Below are positions 12,944 through 26,100 of a DNA stretch of 64,000 nt, in pieces. The DNA is from Trichuris trichiura (taxonomy: Eukaryota; Nematoda; Enoplea; Trichinellida; Trichuridae), in contig JBAJFE010000004.1 of assembly GCA_037903355.1 (NCBI GenBank), forward strand, positions 310,001-374,000, written 5' to 3'. Each line of letters opens with the position of its first letter. The stretch's first letter is position 1. The notes below the pieces were generated by a model, which worked only from the letters and a program-made list of their open reading frames with translations, made no database searches and had not been told where the DNA came from. A program made the translations under genes and the position numbers.

Positions 12944-15900
12944 ATGAGCAAACGATTTTTGCTTCTTTTGGGTTTTGCGATCACGCTTTGCGCGGCAGTG
13001 GATCGCAACAATTTCAAAAAGTGTGCTCAGAGTTCGTTTTGCAGGTGAAACTTTAATTGGTTTGTTCTCCTCTTTTTTAACCGCGTCGTTTTAGACGTCA
13101 AAAGCAGTTTAATCCCGGAACTTCACCCTACAATGTACTACCCACCTCAGCGTCGGTCAAAGGTACAACATCTCCGGAAAGGAGAGTATTTAAAAATGTC
13201 GATTTTTCCCAGGTTCCACTTTTACCGCTAAGGTTGTTGACCAGCGAGATTCTGGACAACTCACCTTGCGGGTGATCAACATTCCCGGCGGTGTTGCCCG
13301 TTTGATACTGGAAGAAGAGAACCCAATCCGCGAGAGATACCGTCCGTTGCACGCTTTGGCCCAGCAGCCAAATGAAGAGAAGTTCGAACTTGCGTTTAGA
13401 GATCGTTACATTTTTCCACTGCCGATTTTTGAAGGTTTTCCAACACGAAAGTTAATTCAATGGAGGCTATATTAGAAATTTCGAATGGTCACAAAGTAGT
13501 CATTACTTACAAGCCGTTTAGAGTAGATCTGTTCAGCGCGGGACAATTAGTAATAAGCTTCAACGGAGGCGGTCTCCTGAATTATGAACGTTTTACTGGA
13601 AAAAAGTAAGGACTCAACGTTTTTAGCTACTTTTATCAAGTTTTCTAAAAACGTTGGCTTCTACATTGTTATGTTTAACATATTTATTCATTATACGTTG
13701 CTTATTTCACATTAGACTGATTATTTGCATATATTCTACAGTACTCCTCTTCTTAATGATAATTAAGAACCAAAAGACTTAAGACTGCTTTGAAGTACGG
13801 CTGTCAGAATATCCTCGTCCTCTTCGGTTGGGTAAAGGGCGTTTCGTAATGGGTCTGTACACTTTTGTGTTTGAGGTTAAATATAGACCGCTTCAGTGAA
13901 GTAAGATAAGCGTATATGGAGCTTTCGGAACACGCTGAATCCATCGTCATGGTTTTTTCCTCTTTTCTAACTTGTACCTTGCTCGGAATGGACCTGCTTT
14001 GCGCAGTGAAAATAGAAACGCGTACGCACTTGTTACGAAAAACTGTATTTTCAATGTCCTAACGCTTCCTAGCTTCAAACTTTGATTCTACAGAACGACC
14101 CTGCTTCAACTGCAGGGAAAGTGACGTAATCGATATGCCTTGTGTTCACAGTAGTCGAAGTGAAGTTTTCCCATCAATTTTTCTTACCAACTTCTCAGCG
14201 CATCGATACCGGCCTTGCGGTTCATAATTTCTATCACCTTTTATAACTCTAAAGTTGGACGTACTTTTGAATTTTCTTAGAGCCGCACGCATGCCACTTC
14301 GTCGCGGCTATACTTTGATTTTTTTTGTAGGAAAAAGTCGACGGGCCAAACAGGAAACGAATCAGCGTCTTCGGTAAGCTCGCTAGTTAATTTAATGCTT
14401 TGCTAACGATGTTAGACGTGAACAGCTTTACTTACTCCGGCATGTTGCTTATAGCGTTCCTACGCTTTGGCCTTTTTTTTATTTTTTCGTTGTTAGTTGC
14501 TGCTGTGCAACATAGTTTATTTTTTCATTATTGAACTTTCTGCGACGGCGAGATTTTCAGTCCTCATGGCTGACTCGCGTTTTCCGCTCGATTCGCAGAA
14601 GTATGTTTACCTGGTTGAAGAAGCTACGGTTACAGACAACCGAAAATGATGACAAGCCCGTTGAGCATGCAGCTGATAGAGTTGCGCACGAAGCAACCGA
14701 ATTCGACAGAGCCGGCCGGGCAGTGGGTGAGGCGGCTGACGAAAATTTGAAAGAAACTATCGAAGAGCCCTCTACCGTCGACCAAGACGAGGGTCTCTGG
14801 GAAGAGCATTTTAAAACGCACACAGACTCCAAGCCATACGGTATACGGACGTTCTCCAAGTCCGCATGTGCTTTTGTTAACCTAATGCGTTTTTACTAAG
14901 GACCGAACTCTGTCGCTGCCGATATTAACTTCATCGGTTTTCGACACGTATACGGGGTACCCGAACACGCGGACACTTTTGCATTACGGGATACAAAGTT
15001 CGTCCTTTTTAAAAGTGCATTGCTTTTTCTCTCTCGAGATGATCTATTTCTAGTCAAACTGATCCTTATCGACTCTACAACTTGGACGTGTTTGAATACG
15101 AGGTTGGAAGTACTATGGCTCTGTACGGTTCCGTACCTTATATTATTGCTCACAAGTAGCAGCTTACCGTCCGTCAACCATTCGCAGCTTTTTGTCTTTC
15201 AGCGCTCAGAGGACCGTCGGTGCATTCTGGCTTAACTCAGCCGAAGGGTGGTTCGACATTGGGGTTGAACAACACAGCTCCGTAGCAGCATATCGTCGCT
15301 TCTGTTGGCCGAACGCTCATTTGCATATTTTCAGGGCTTGCTGGGCAATCTGCTTAGCAAGTTTTACCATTCCGAAAATGTGGCAGTTGCAAAGACTCAT
15401 TGGATGTTCGAATCTGGCGTTGTCGACTTGTTCTTGCTAGCAGGTCCAACTTGCTCGGACGTCTTTAGCCAATATAGCATCCTTACTGGAACCACTCCAA
15501 TACCACCGGTATGTTAAGCATCGGCGTTGAAAGGACGCGGTTTAGGCAGTTTATTCAATTGATAGCTCTTTTCGTTGGGCTACCACGTCTCTCGATGGAA
15601 CTACGTCGACATGGAAGACGTACGTAACGTGGATGCCAACTTTGACTTGTTCGATATTCCATACGACACTATCTGGCTAGATATTGAGCACGCAGACGGA
15701 AAGCGGTATACGCGAATCCAAGCGGCTATTGCTAGGCTTCATGTTTGACTTATTTCAGCTGGTTCACGTGGGATCCAGTCAAATTTGCCAACCCGAATGA
15801 AATGATTAAGAATATATCCGCCAAAGGGCGTAAAGTGGTTGCAGTCGTTGATCCACACGTGAAGGTGGATGAAAACTGGCAGGTAGCTTAACATATTGAG

Positions 15901-18129
15901 CTTATGTTGCTCTTAGCTTTTCGCATTTGCAGTTCTATAAAGAAGCTCGCGAAAAAGACTTCTACGTAAAAGACAAAAATGGCAATGTCTTTGAAGGCTG
16001 GTGTTGGCCAGGTGATTGATGTCGGCTGCTTCAAAGAATGTTTGCTAGTTTCCTTTTAAGGCAATGCTGTATATCTGGATTTTGTCAATCCGTCGGTGCG
16101 CGACTGGTACGCCCATAAGTACGACCTAACCGAATTCAAGGGTTCAACGGAAGATTTGTTCATCTGGAACGACATGAACGAACCTTCGGTGTTCAGCGGC
16201 CCCGAAGTGACCATGCCAAAGGACAACATCCACTTTGGCCAATTGGAGCACCGCGAAGTACACAACGCCTTCGCGCTGTTAAACGTGCGGAACGTCTAGT
16301 TAACTTAAACTTACCTGAAGTTAGCTATTGTTCAGAATATGGCTACTTACAAAGGTTTAGTTGATCGTAGCAAAGGCAAAAAGAGACCGTTCGTCCTGAC
16401 GCGCGGGTTCTTCATTGGCACCCAACGTTACGGTGAGATTTCATGTTTTTTTAAAAAAAATCCCATCCAAGACTCGGCGTTGGAAAAAATTGAACTTTTG
16501 AATCATAGTAGCTTATGTGCTTAGCGGCTGTATGGACGGGCGACAATACGGCCGAATGGTCGCACATGAAAATTTCAACTCCAATGGTGCTGACGCTTAG
16601 CATTACCGGAATGCCGTTTGTGGGTGCCGACGTGGGCGGCTTCTTCCGCAATCCGGACGAAGAGATGATTGTCCGCTGGCATCAAGTGACCGACGACCAA
16701 TGCTCGTTTTTGCGGGACGAACTTCAATCGGTTTAAACATTTTCAGATTGGTGCATTTCATGCTTTTTATCGCCTCCATTCCGAGTTGAACACTCGTCGA
16801 CGCGAACCGTGGGTCTTTAGCGAGAAAACGAGAGAATTAATTCGCGACGCCATCCGTCTGCGTTACTCGCTTATACCATACTGGTTTGCGCCATTGATAT
16901 TGTATTGGCTGCTGTAAGCAAGCTCGATTCTTAGGTACAATTTGTTTTACGAACATTCGATTAGCGGTTGGCCAGTTATGCGCCCATTATGGACCGAGTT
17001 TCCAGACGATGAGCATACATTCAGCGAAGAAGAGCAGTTCATGCTTGGTACGTCATCCCGTTGCATTGTCAACAACAAAAGCAAAGTTCCGACTTTATAG
17101 GCAATGCTTTGATGGTGATGCCTGTCGTTCAAGCTGGAATCTCATCGGTTAACGTGTACTTACCTGGAAAAGATTCGGTAGACCATTCGGCATATCTATA
17201 ATTTGTTTTCAAGATAACTACCGAAAATGGAAAAGTATTTTTTAAAATTGCAATGTAGCCTGATGAAGTACAACGATCAAAGTCAAAGGTTACTGGAGGC
17301 ACAAAGCTAAAAATTAATAGATTTTTTAAAAAAATTACCATATTGGCGGTTAGGTCAACTTCTCTAAGCGATATTAAGTGTAAATGATTTTCAGGTTTGG
17401 TATGATTGGGATACGCAGCTGCCATCATCAGGGCCTGGCGTAATTCAAGTATTTACTCCATTGGAAAAGGTCGTTGTTTGGCCGGCATTGTTTTGTCTTC
17501 ATTTATCTAGTTTTGTTCTTTCAGATTCCATTGTTTATCCGAGGCGGAAGCATTTTGCCAATGCGAGACAGGATCAGGCGATCATCCATTTTAAGCAAGC
17601 ACGATCCAATAACTCTTCTTATAGCGTTGAACAAAGAGGTGAGCATTGTACTTAATTTTCAAGCGTTTTTGATAATCAATAATTTTTAGGGGACATTTGC
17701 AAGCGGCACTTTTTATCTCGACGACGGAGAATCGTTTGAATACAAGAAGGGAAAATACTTGCGTCGTTATTTTGAATATACGGGTGACCAAAGAGGCGGG
17801 AAACTTACGTCAAAGTACGACTCACTCCGTAGCGAGCAGTTTTATCTTGTTACTTTTAAGGTCACTGGATGACAAGGGCAAATTTCCTACGGACGTCACG
17901 ATTGAAAAGATTGTCATTTACGGAATGAGATTTTACCCGCGCATTGTGCACTTGTTCGAAGGCGGTGAGCGAACCCGCATTGGGTTGCATTCGTTCCTAC
18001 TTTTCTTTCTTCTTAGACTACACGCCGGCCCCTCTGACATTCAATTATGATAACAAGCGGATGACATTGACAGTACGAAAACCGGTTGTTAGCGTTTCCT
18101 CCGATTTCCGCTTGGATGTGCATAGCTGA
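12944..18129 (+). CDS. GANAB: Glucosidase II alpha subunit (GH31, neutral alpha-glucosidase AB)
   Basis: Trims the two inner glucoses from N-glycans in the ER lumen, controlling calnexin/calreticulin binding; works with a beta subunit. The start [18 protein letters not shown] is a signal peptide, followed by [15 protein letters not shown], the diagnostic N-terminus of the family. About two dozen exons, nearly all separated by 45-60-nt introns, cover the whole protein: [60 protein letters not shown], the nucleophile motif [12 protein letters not shown] (about 16159), the acid/base motif WTGDNTAEW (about 16534), [16 protein letters not shown], and [16 protein letters not shown]. The end is [10 protein letters not shown]...FRLDVHS. 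An acidic low-complexity stretch (14.64-14.80 kb) has uncertain flanking splice sites, and intron 4 (about 13.6-14.3 kb) is long. The gene appears intact. Confidence 0.95.
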
Positions 18130-19103
18130 GTGAAAAAGTCGAATGTTTGCCTAGGATTGCATTGCAGAAAAATTTCACTTCTCCATTTTAAGGTAAAAGC
18201 CACATTACGCACGTTATTCGTTCACAATTTGTTGTTAACATTCTATTTGTCGTGTGTTGTATCGTAAAATTGGCGACGAGTATTAAAGTTTGCTTCTAAA
18301 GTAAATTCTGAGCCGAAGCAGCACAAACGCTTTTGTTTTCTCGGCATTCGCGGCAGGCAAGCCTTACGGAAAGCTTATTAGATTTTGTAAAAAAATTTAC
18401 TCTTCAGTAAATTATAAAAAAGAGTTACTACCTGAAATAGCGCGCGAAGGTTTTTCCATTAAACCGGGGGGAATACTGTAGGTGGAACTGAAATCAAGTT
18501 CTGTCAGACTAGACAACCGCGTGTAGCCTAATCTCAAGCATAAGACCAAGGTTTTGGTCCAGTGATCGTAAATCGCCTGAATGTTAACTTAAAATCAGCA
18601 GTGACCTCTGTTTAGCGCCGCATGCGGTTACTTAGACTAGACAGAACTTGATTTCACTTATGCTTACAGTACCCATCAGGCGTCTAATGGAAAAGCCGCG
18701 CATCCAATCAGCGTGTTAATATCAAAACCTTGAGTAGCTCTGTTAAAGTCAATTTTGCTTTTCCTGACTTGTACTGTACGCCAATTGGATTTCGTTACCG
18801 GAAGCTAAGGTCGACTGTTACGAAACGGGCAATTTATTCTGAACAAAGCTAACTGCGCAAATAGCATGCTGGAAAATAAGTAGTTGACCGGGTAGCAACG
18901 TGCGACCACATTTAACGGATGAAAACCACGGTATGAAATAAAGGATGAAAACCTTACGTCCACATGGAACAAATGCGCAGTAGGTTACCCGAAACCGACA
19001 TTTGGACCTAACGAAGCGTATGATAAACAACGGCCCTTACTTTGCTTGATGGTATTGTTCCGAGAGAGCGTTCGAAGCCGTCAATGCTATGCGAGGACAT
19101 AAG
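18130..19103. other. Convergent intergenic region (GANAB / golgin A7)
   Basis: 3' flanks of two convergent genes. It contains the MITE at 18474-18671. A polyadenylation-like AATAAA-type signal is not clear. Minus-strand ORF 18818-19030 has no recognisable content. Confidence 0.35.
18474..18671. mobile_element. Non-autonomous inverted-repeat element (MITE), TA-flanked
   Basis: The left end (18474-18520) and the right end (18625-18671) are inverted copies. Left reads TACTGTAGG...GAAATCAAGTTCTGTC(A)GACTAGAC; the reverse complement of the right reads TACTGTAAG...GAAATCAAGTTCTGTCTAGTCTAAG. Both ends are bounded by TA (18474-18475 and 18670-18671), matching the TA target duplication of Tc1/mariner-type elements. 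The interior of about 100 bp has no ORF. I infer a MITE; no second copy was seen in the window. Confidence 0.6.
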
Positions 19104-19739
19104 TCAGTTTGAGGAAGTGTGGGTGACGTTCGAAAGTTCCGAAATCTCAATCTGCAAAACGTTTCAAAGCCTATAGGGAGCAAAATAAGGTCGCTAATTT
19201 TTTAAAACTCACCACTCGAAGGCCTCGTTCAATTGGGTCAACGACGAACAAACCGTGCGGTATAAAAACTTTTTCATTCTGCTCTTTGAGATAGTTGGAG
19301 ACGAACCTTAGGTACTACAAGCAAACAGAGATTATTATTATCATAAAAATAAAGTAATGGAATACGGTCACCTTGTCGTATTGAAAAGTGATGCAGAGAT
19401 GGGCAAGGTAGCAAGAAAAGAAACCGATAACATTTTCAAACACCGATTCGCAGGTGATCTTTTCCGCTTTAGCGTAAATTTCGTTCAGCTTTGTTATTAT
19501 CCGAGCAAACTCGTCAGGATCGAGCTAAGCAAAATGTACTGCCAGCAAGGTTGGAAAATTTGGTCATACTCGAGTAGAGTATCAGATGATTTGAGAAGTA
19601 GACTTACCCTTCCTTGAAGTTCCGGAGGAAGTTTGGTGGAAAACTTTACCACCATACCGGCGGAATAGTCCCTGCGGACAAAGATCTTTCGACAATCGTC
19701 TAAAGCGACAGATATATTGCGCTGAGCAACGTCACCCAT
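19104..19739 (-). CDS. golga7: Golgin A7 / ERF4-family protein (palmitoyltransferase accessory subunit)
   Basis: GOLGA7 (GCP16) partners DHHC9-type palmitoyltransferases that modify Ras and other proteins at the Golgi. Four exons in phase: 19608-19739, 19372-19524, 19213-19314 and 19104-19151 (144 aa; human protein 137 aa). The ERF4 domain is read directly: [63 protein letters not shown], and [20 protein letters not shown] followed by RVIEI. The N-terminal extension ([17 protein letters not shown]) is about 10-12 residues longer than in vertebrates. The gene points away from the zinc-finger gene, with about 1.15 kb between their starts. Confidence 0.92.
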
Positions 19740-20893
19740 TCGCCCGCATCAAAAAAAGGTGACAATTCTCCTTACTGTAGGACAACTGTTTTCAAGTTAG
19801 CGACATTTTGATTTTGTCCATTTTTTTGAAACCGTCGTCATTCCCTTGACAAATATAAATTTGGAATCCGTAAAGATCTTGATTTCAAGGAGACCGACGT
19901 CGCAGTGTAAAAATTTTGTTTAGTTGCGTTTCGTCGTATGACTTAAGGAATCGAGGATAATAACTGAAGCTAATCCAGAAGACTTATGTTTGCAAAGAGA
20001 AAAGTGACTGCTTAAAAATGAAAAATTAAAATAGTTGGAAAAAGTTTACTTTTGGTTGGAATAGTAAGAAAACCGAAATTTTGCAGAATGTTGAAAGAGT
20101 TGCTGTGCTGACGAATCACAAGCACCCAAAGTGTCCCAAAAATGACATGTAAATTTGTTATTGCCGAATAAGGCAGCTGAATATGTTGGCAGGTACAAAA
20201 TGCATTCGTTAATTGTGGTTTAATATCCGGAGTGGGCGCATCCAATATTCGTAAGTTCGTGACAGCTTTGGCAGCAGATTTTTTTCTGCGTATACGCAGC
20301 CTCGGCTTCCAGAACGCGTTCGGAAAATTTTTAAATGTTTGTTTTTAACAAGGCTCGGTTGTTATACCAACAAATTTCTCATTCTCATTGCTCCCGAAAA
20401 AAGGTGCAGTACTATTAGTTCAAAACAACTTTTTACAAGAGGAATATCCCAGAAAATAACATTTGCTTCAAAACGAAACCAGCTGGTCTATTGGAAATGT
20501 TACGAGTCGCTTATGGTAGTTTGAGAACTTGAACATCAAATATTGCAAATAGCTAAGAATTCTCTTAATAAGTCATTCTGAACTTTTAGAAAAATTATTA
20601 ATTTGTTTGACAACTTTAGAATTAAGTTTACGACCTTTCGAGCAATGGAAGCTTTTTAGAAAGCGAACTCATAATTACTTTGCGGTTATCAAAAATTCTC
20701 AGTTTATATTAAAACTTTCCTAAAACCGTCGCTGCTCTCGTTCGTTTTAGCTCTCGCCTATATTCTATTCTCTGCCAAGCTAAAGTCGCAAACAAACAGT
20801 AACCGCATTGTGATTTTCATGATATAACGTCATCATCGTGGTTACTGTAATAATAAGAAGATTTTGTTGCTACTTTAGACGTATGCGGAAAGT
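19740..20893. other. Divergent intergenic region (golgin A7 / zinc-finger gene)
   Basis: AT-rich region that must hold both promoters. ORFs at 20012-20245 (-) and 20339-20524 (+) have no recognisable features or splice context. Confidence 0.35.
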
Positions 20894-23121
20894 ATGAGCG
20901 CGAGTTGTTTGGAAACAGGGAATAATTTGCCGAAAAGCGGTAATGTAAAATCCATAATGGCGCATGGCGATAATTTTTTTCCCATGTCACCGTCAAATTC
21001 GGACTCTGGAAGTGGTTCCGACTCCGACTCCGATAGCTGGGCGGAGAGCGGCATTTGCGATGACAATGACGAAATGGCAAGTGTATCCTATATGTTACTC
21101 AAAATTTAAGTTTTCTTGTTTGTGTGCTGTTATATTCAACCTCGCGCTTTCTTAGCTTCGTCAATTTAGTTTTCATGGTATTGTATGGTAGTATAGCAGA
21201 ACGTCCGTTATTTTATAGCTCTCTAGGTAAAGCTTAAAATGCGTAGGCCTTTTAATTTATTGTTTCATGCAGGAATTCTGGGCATACTCCGTTGGGGTCT
21301 TTCCAGGCTAAGGCTTGACGGTGTTGTCATTTCGTAAGTAATTCTGTCCGTGTTTAGGATACTGACGAAAGCAAAAGCATTAGCGACAAGAAAAGCCTTT
21401 CAATCGATGTTGACACTGCATCTGACATATCTAGCAAGATCGTGGGTCAAGCAGTAAAGGGTGCTGTTAATCAATTAAAGTTCATTCCTAGTCCTAAAAT
21501 TGCGAACGGTTTCCTTTCTCCCACCATTCCAATTCTACCGGCCGACAGCAGCGTACCATTCGTTTATGCACATTCTGTGCGGTTTCCGTTTCCCCCGCCC
21601 ATGTTCAATGTTCCATTCAAATATCCTGCCTACTACGGTGGTCAGCACGGTATGGCCGGCTTTGACACTCCGAATCCCGAAAAGGAGGAACAACCAGAGG
21701 CTGAAGTGTCTGCACCCCCGTTCGTTCCACCGGAAACGTACGATGAGATTAGAAAGTTGGTCCGAAAGAGCATGCATCGCTGCAAAGTTTGCAAAAATCG
21801 CTTCGTCGAGAAAGATATCTATGAGCGGCATCTTCGCGACAAACACCCGCCTCATTACGAGAAGTACATTGAAGAGCAAGCAAGGACTATCGAAGAACAA
21901 CGTTTGGCAGAATTGGAGCAGGTCAGGCGGGAAGAAATAAAAACTGGTGGATTCATCCTACCGGCAAAGTGCGTATTCCATTTGTATTGAATGAATTAAC
22001 TTCTTTTAAATTTTTAAATTATCCTTTATTAATGAGAATCTTAATTAACCTGAGAATTGCAATGAGGGTTACTGTTAAGACGAAAAGAGTATTATCCCTA
22101 ATTACTGTCGGTCTTAAAAGACTTATAGGTTAGCAGCACTTCGTTTTTTGGTTGCCTTTCTGCGGTTTGACTTTTTGCACTGCAAAATTGTAGAGAGGTA
22201 GAAGAAGCGGAGGCTTTGGCCGATCCAGCCGAAATCAAACTTCCCGCAGAGCTGGATGTCGGAGGCAGCTATACCGTCTACGATGAGGATGGCCTTGCTT
22301 GCAAGCGAAAGCGTGCTTACGTTAAGAAAATCAGTCCGCAGTGTCCGTTTTGCGACAAGAGGTTCAGAAACGATTGTTCCTTGAAAAAGCACATTGCCAA
22401 GAAACATCCGGAATGCATTAACTTTACGCAGTGCAACAAGTGCTACAAAGCGGTAAAAAGCAGGGACGAGTGGGAGTCTCACGAGTGCGATCTGACCTAT
22501 ATGTGCTGGTCCTGTCGACCCATACGAAACATGTGCACTAAGGATCGCCTTGAGATACACGCGCGCAAGTTCCATCGTGGTTCCGAGAGCGGCTTCAAAT
22601 GCAACGAATGCTCTCGAAAGTTCCTAACGCCAAGAAAGTTGCGCAAGCACAAGAAGATGGCTCACGTTGTGGACAGACCATTCAAGTGTCACTTCTGCGA
22701 AGAATACTTTCCAACTGATACTCAGGTACATTTGAATTATCGTCTCTTCGTCGTTTGCTTGGCTGCAAGTACTGTTTTTTTTCTTTAAAAAATTTAGGCT
22801 GCTCTTCACGAGCGCATTCATACGGGAAAGCTGGTTTTCGAATGCAACATTTGCGATCACAAGGAGAATCGCTTCCTCCATCTTCAAGAGCATCAAAGAC
22901 GCGAGCACGGCTACGCTTGCGTTATTTGTAGCGAGCGGTTGGTTGAATGGTCCGAACTGAAGTTGCACACGTCGGAAAAGCATTATGGGTATTTGTCGGT
23001 CGAGAATGAAATGCGTAAGCGCAGCTTCATTGTATTTATCGCAGCTTTTCAGTAGACGTTTTTTTTATTTACAGACTTTACCGAAAGTCCACGAGTTTGG
23101 ATAATGTTTTTGGGAGAGTAA
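20894..23121 (+). CDS. Multi-C2H2 zinc-finger protein, probably nuclear
   Basis: The start codon at 20894 opens an acidic, Ser/Asp-rich N-terminus (SDSGSGSDSDSDSWAES). Exons: 20894-21082, 21358 to about 21970, about 22195 to 22725, 22798-23014 and 23075-23121. Exon 2 adds a Pro/Phe/Tyr-rich stretch (RFPFPPPMFNVPFKYPAYYG), then the first finger (CKVCKNRF...HLRDKH) and a charged helix. Further fingers follow: CPFCDKRF...HIAKKH, CNKCYKAV...HEC, CWSCRPIR...HARKFH, CNECSRKF...HKKMAH, CHFCEEYF...HERIH, CNICDHKE...HQRREH and CVICSERL...HTSEKH. That makes eight, some with atypical spacing. The end MHFTESPRVWIMFLGE follows a 60-nt intron. The exon 2/3 junction has more than one in-phase solution. I cannot assign it to a named orthologue; DNA or RNA binding is inferred only from the fingers. 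Confidence 0.85.
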
Positions 23122-26100
23122 AATGAATTGGGTTGATGTTGCCGAATGGTGATCTATCTCGGTGAAGCAAACGTTGCGAGTACATTCGACAATGGTCTTC
23201 AAATGTCTTTCACAAAACTAATGGCTTTATTTAGTATAAGTTCATTAGCAGAATAAAGTTGGCTTGCGTGAGCGGAGCACTGACGCTTCGAGCGCCGACA
23301 AGGTAGCCCCTATTGGCTGTCCATTGTCATCTACTGGTGCTTCTGTGTCCTGTTAGGCGGCTTTTTTATCACACTCAGAAGCATAGGGTTCTTCCGGGCT
23401 ATCTATGCAACTTGCAACTTGTGTAATTGATGGAGTTCTAAACTGCGTTTTTAGGAAAAGCGCTGCTTCACATTCCAATAATGGTTTGACGTCCCCATAC
23501 GCGTTCATCAATGGGTGATTATGGTACATTGAATTTTTGGGTGGTCGCACGCCACTTGACCCTTTACATTTTCGGCTGTCCCGTAGGTTACTGTAGGCCT
23601 GTAGTTTTCGTTTAAGCTTCCGAAAGATGGTTGGCTCATTGCTCTGGAGCAGTGAAGGAACCTTTGAACTTAAAAGACGAAGCAGCGCTTGTTATGTGTT
23701 TCCATTGTTCTCTAGAATCACTGTTGATGCCACGAAAGTTGCTGCTCAAATGGTAGTAGGACTTCCAGACTTCCCTGCGACTCCTGCTGTAGGTAAGATG
23801 CTTGTGGTATACCATCTTTCCAGTAGGACAAAGTTCACTACTTTCAATGTTATCACAAGGCCCTACGGGTGAACGAACCGCTTTCATCAAAGTAGAATCA
23901 CAGAAAGCGCAACATAACTTAGTTTATGTCTGCTCGATGGTGTGCATGTGTTGGATAGAGGAAGAACAGCTTTATTATACAGCTTCAAGATATCTGCCTT
24001 AAAAAGTAGTTGTTTTCGGTGTGCTGTCGTCGAATAGCACTCTTGAAGTAGTCCTGTAATGGCTAAGTAGAAAAATGCTACATCTTTTTTTTATTTAAGC
24101 CATTCTTTAATAGTTGAGATGATCCTGAGCTTTTCCTGTGCTTTAAAACTGTCAGCTAAGCCGTGTAGTTATCGCTCTAAAAACTAGTGCGTTTTTTGGC
24201 GTCGCTTTTTGCTTTGACATGCAGTTCTTTCAGATATCGTGCGGCAAATGCTTGACAGCATAAAATAAGTGAGTGGTAAATGGAAACAATTTCAGTGGTG
24301 TTGAATTGGCCGTGTGAAAATGTGGCCAAAAGATCCTGTACGTTCTACCGGATCGTAAAGTAGGGAAGGGTTAATGGCCGCTTGCAATGTAAAGTCTCTT
24401 CCGGGTTTTGAACACAGAAGTTCTTGTACTAGCAAGACTAAATGACGCACTTGAAAAAACTGGTTGATATCTATGCTTTGCGAGTATTCACGCTGATACC
24501 TCTGCTTCTGTTGAATTGGCATTTGGGAAGAAAGAAGTCATACACCGAACTGGCTTTAAGTCGGAAAAGTATTTCCAGGGGCAGAAATTTCCCAAAAAAG
24601 TAAGACGTCTTTCCCTATATCTAAAGTACTACTTTCTAACCTGCATTTTCGGCTCTTGCTTTCACGTAATTGATATATTCATTGGCTGCGGTGAAATCAG
24701 ACCTACTCGACAGGTTTTGGTAGACGAAAACGTCGTCGTATAACGATAGAGTAGCTCAAAATTTGAGTACGTAGCAACGTCTACCATGAAGAATAGCTGA
24801 AAGTTATAAATACGATATGCAATGACTGAACCAAAAAAGCAGACTAATTTTCTTGTCGGCGTCAGGCATTCGTTCGACCGATTCACGACCACTCAACGAT
24901 AATCGAACTGCCTGCGCGGTAGTCAAGATTATTGAAGCGTGCCAGCTGCCAACTTGATAACGAGAGTAACATTTTGCTTGAATGATCGCAATTCTAAGAT
25001 AAGCATGTTATCACGTTGCTCAGTAGGATAGATTCATTTTTTAAATTTCATAATAGCTCACTTGAAAGTTAAGGGAAACTAGCAGAGTTTGCTGTGTAAA
25101 TTTCTCGCCGTATTTGGGATGCTTTGTAGCTTACTAACTTCGTAACTGCTTGCGGGGCAAAGTTATGGTTCTCTCAGGCTTTGGTGCAAAGTAAGCGAAA
25201 TGCGAGCGGTGGAACCAAGCTGCAGATCTGTGTTGCGGCTAAATTGCTAACAAAGAAGTTGAACTGCTTGCCGCTACAGCAGTCCAGCTGAGCATGAAAT
25301 TGTTTTTACGGCGAAAGTTGAGGAAAGCCAGATCGAAGCGTTCTTTTTCTTTTTTATGGAAAAACGGCGCAGCGCAAGCTAAAAGGCGACTGAGCGAAAT
25401 ACCCATCCAATTATTAACATAGTAGTATCCGTCTAGGCAGAGGTTGGTTGGTTCCTTCAAAAACTTGCTGCACGTCTCTGATTTTTTAAAAATTTGATTT
25501 CTCAGAACGTAGGTTTGAATTTCAGCTTTCCAAGTCAACAGATCTTGACTATCGTTAGAGCTAATAAATAGTCCGCATGATGCTGCCTTATTTGGTGCGC
25601 AACAGTTCAGATTGTCATCACCATCAAAGTAGCGGGAATAGGATACCCGTTAGGAAGCCGATTATTGGGCTTTTGTAAGCGGTGTTTAATTTCCCCTTTC
25701 AGAAAGTGTTGCAAAATGTGTTGAAATATATTTTGCATAAAAAACTAAAAGTGCCTGGTCTGCCTTTTGCTTTTCCTAAGCCTTCATAGCTGGTATGTAA
25801 ATTTTCATTATCTTTTAGGCTTCGAATCGCTTTTAGGTTTTGTCAGCGTCTGCAAATGTATAAAGAAAGAATCGATCGGCTGGATGTGAAACAAGATAAA
25901 GTACAAGCTATCTTATTTCTCTTTTTACGCGGTTGTCGAATTACTCGCTTCAGAATTTTATAGCCAGCCGAGTTCAATTTCTCAGTTATGGTAATAGTTG
26001 GTTTGGGAACCTTCGCTGAGCAAAGGAGCTGTGGCTTGTTTGCACTCGATTGTTAGCTGCCCATTTGATTAAGCAGACGTTGAAGGCATTGAACCGATGC

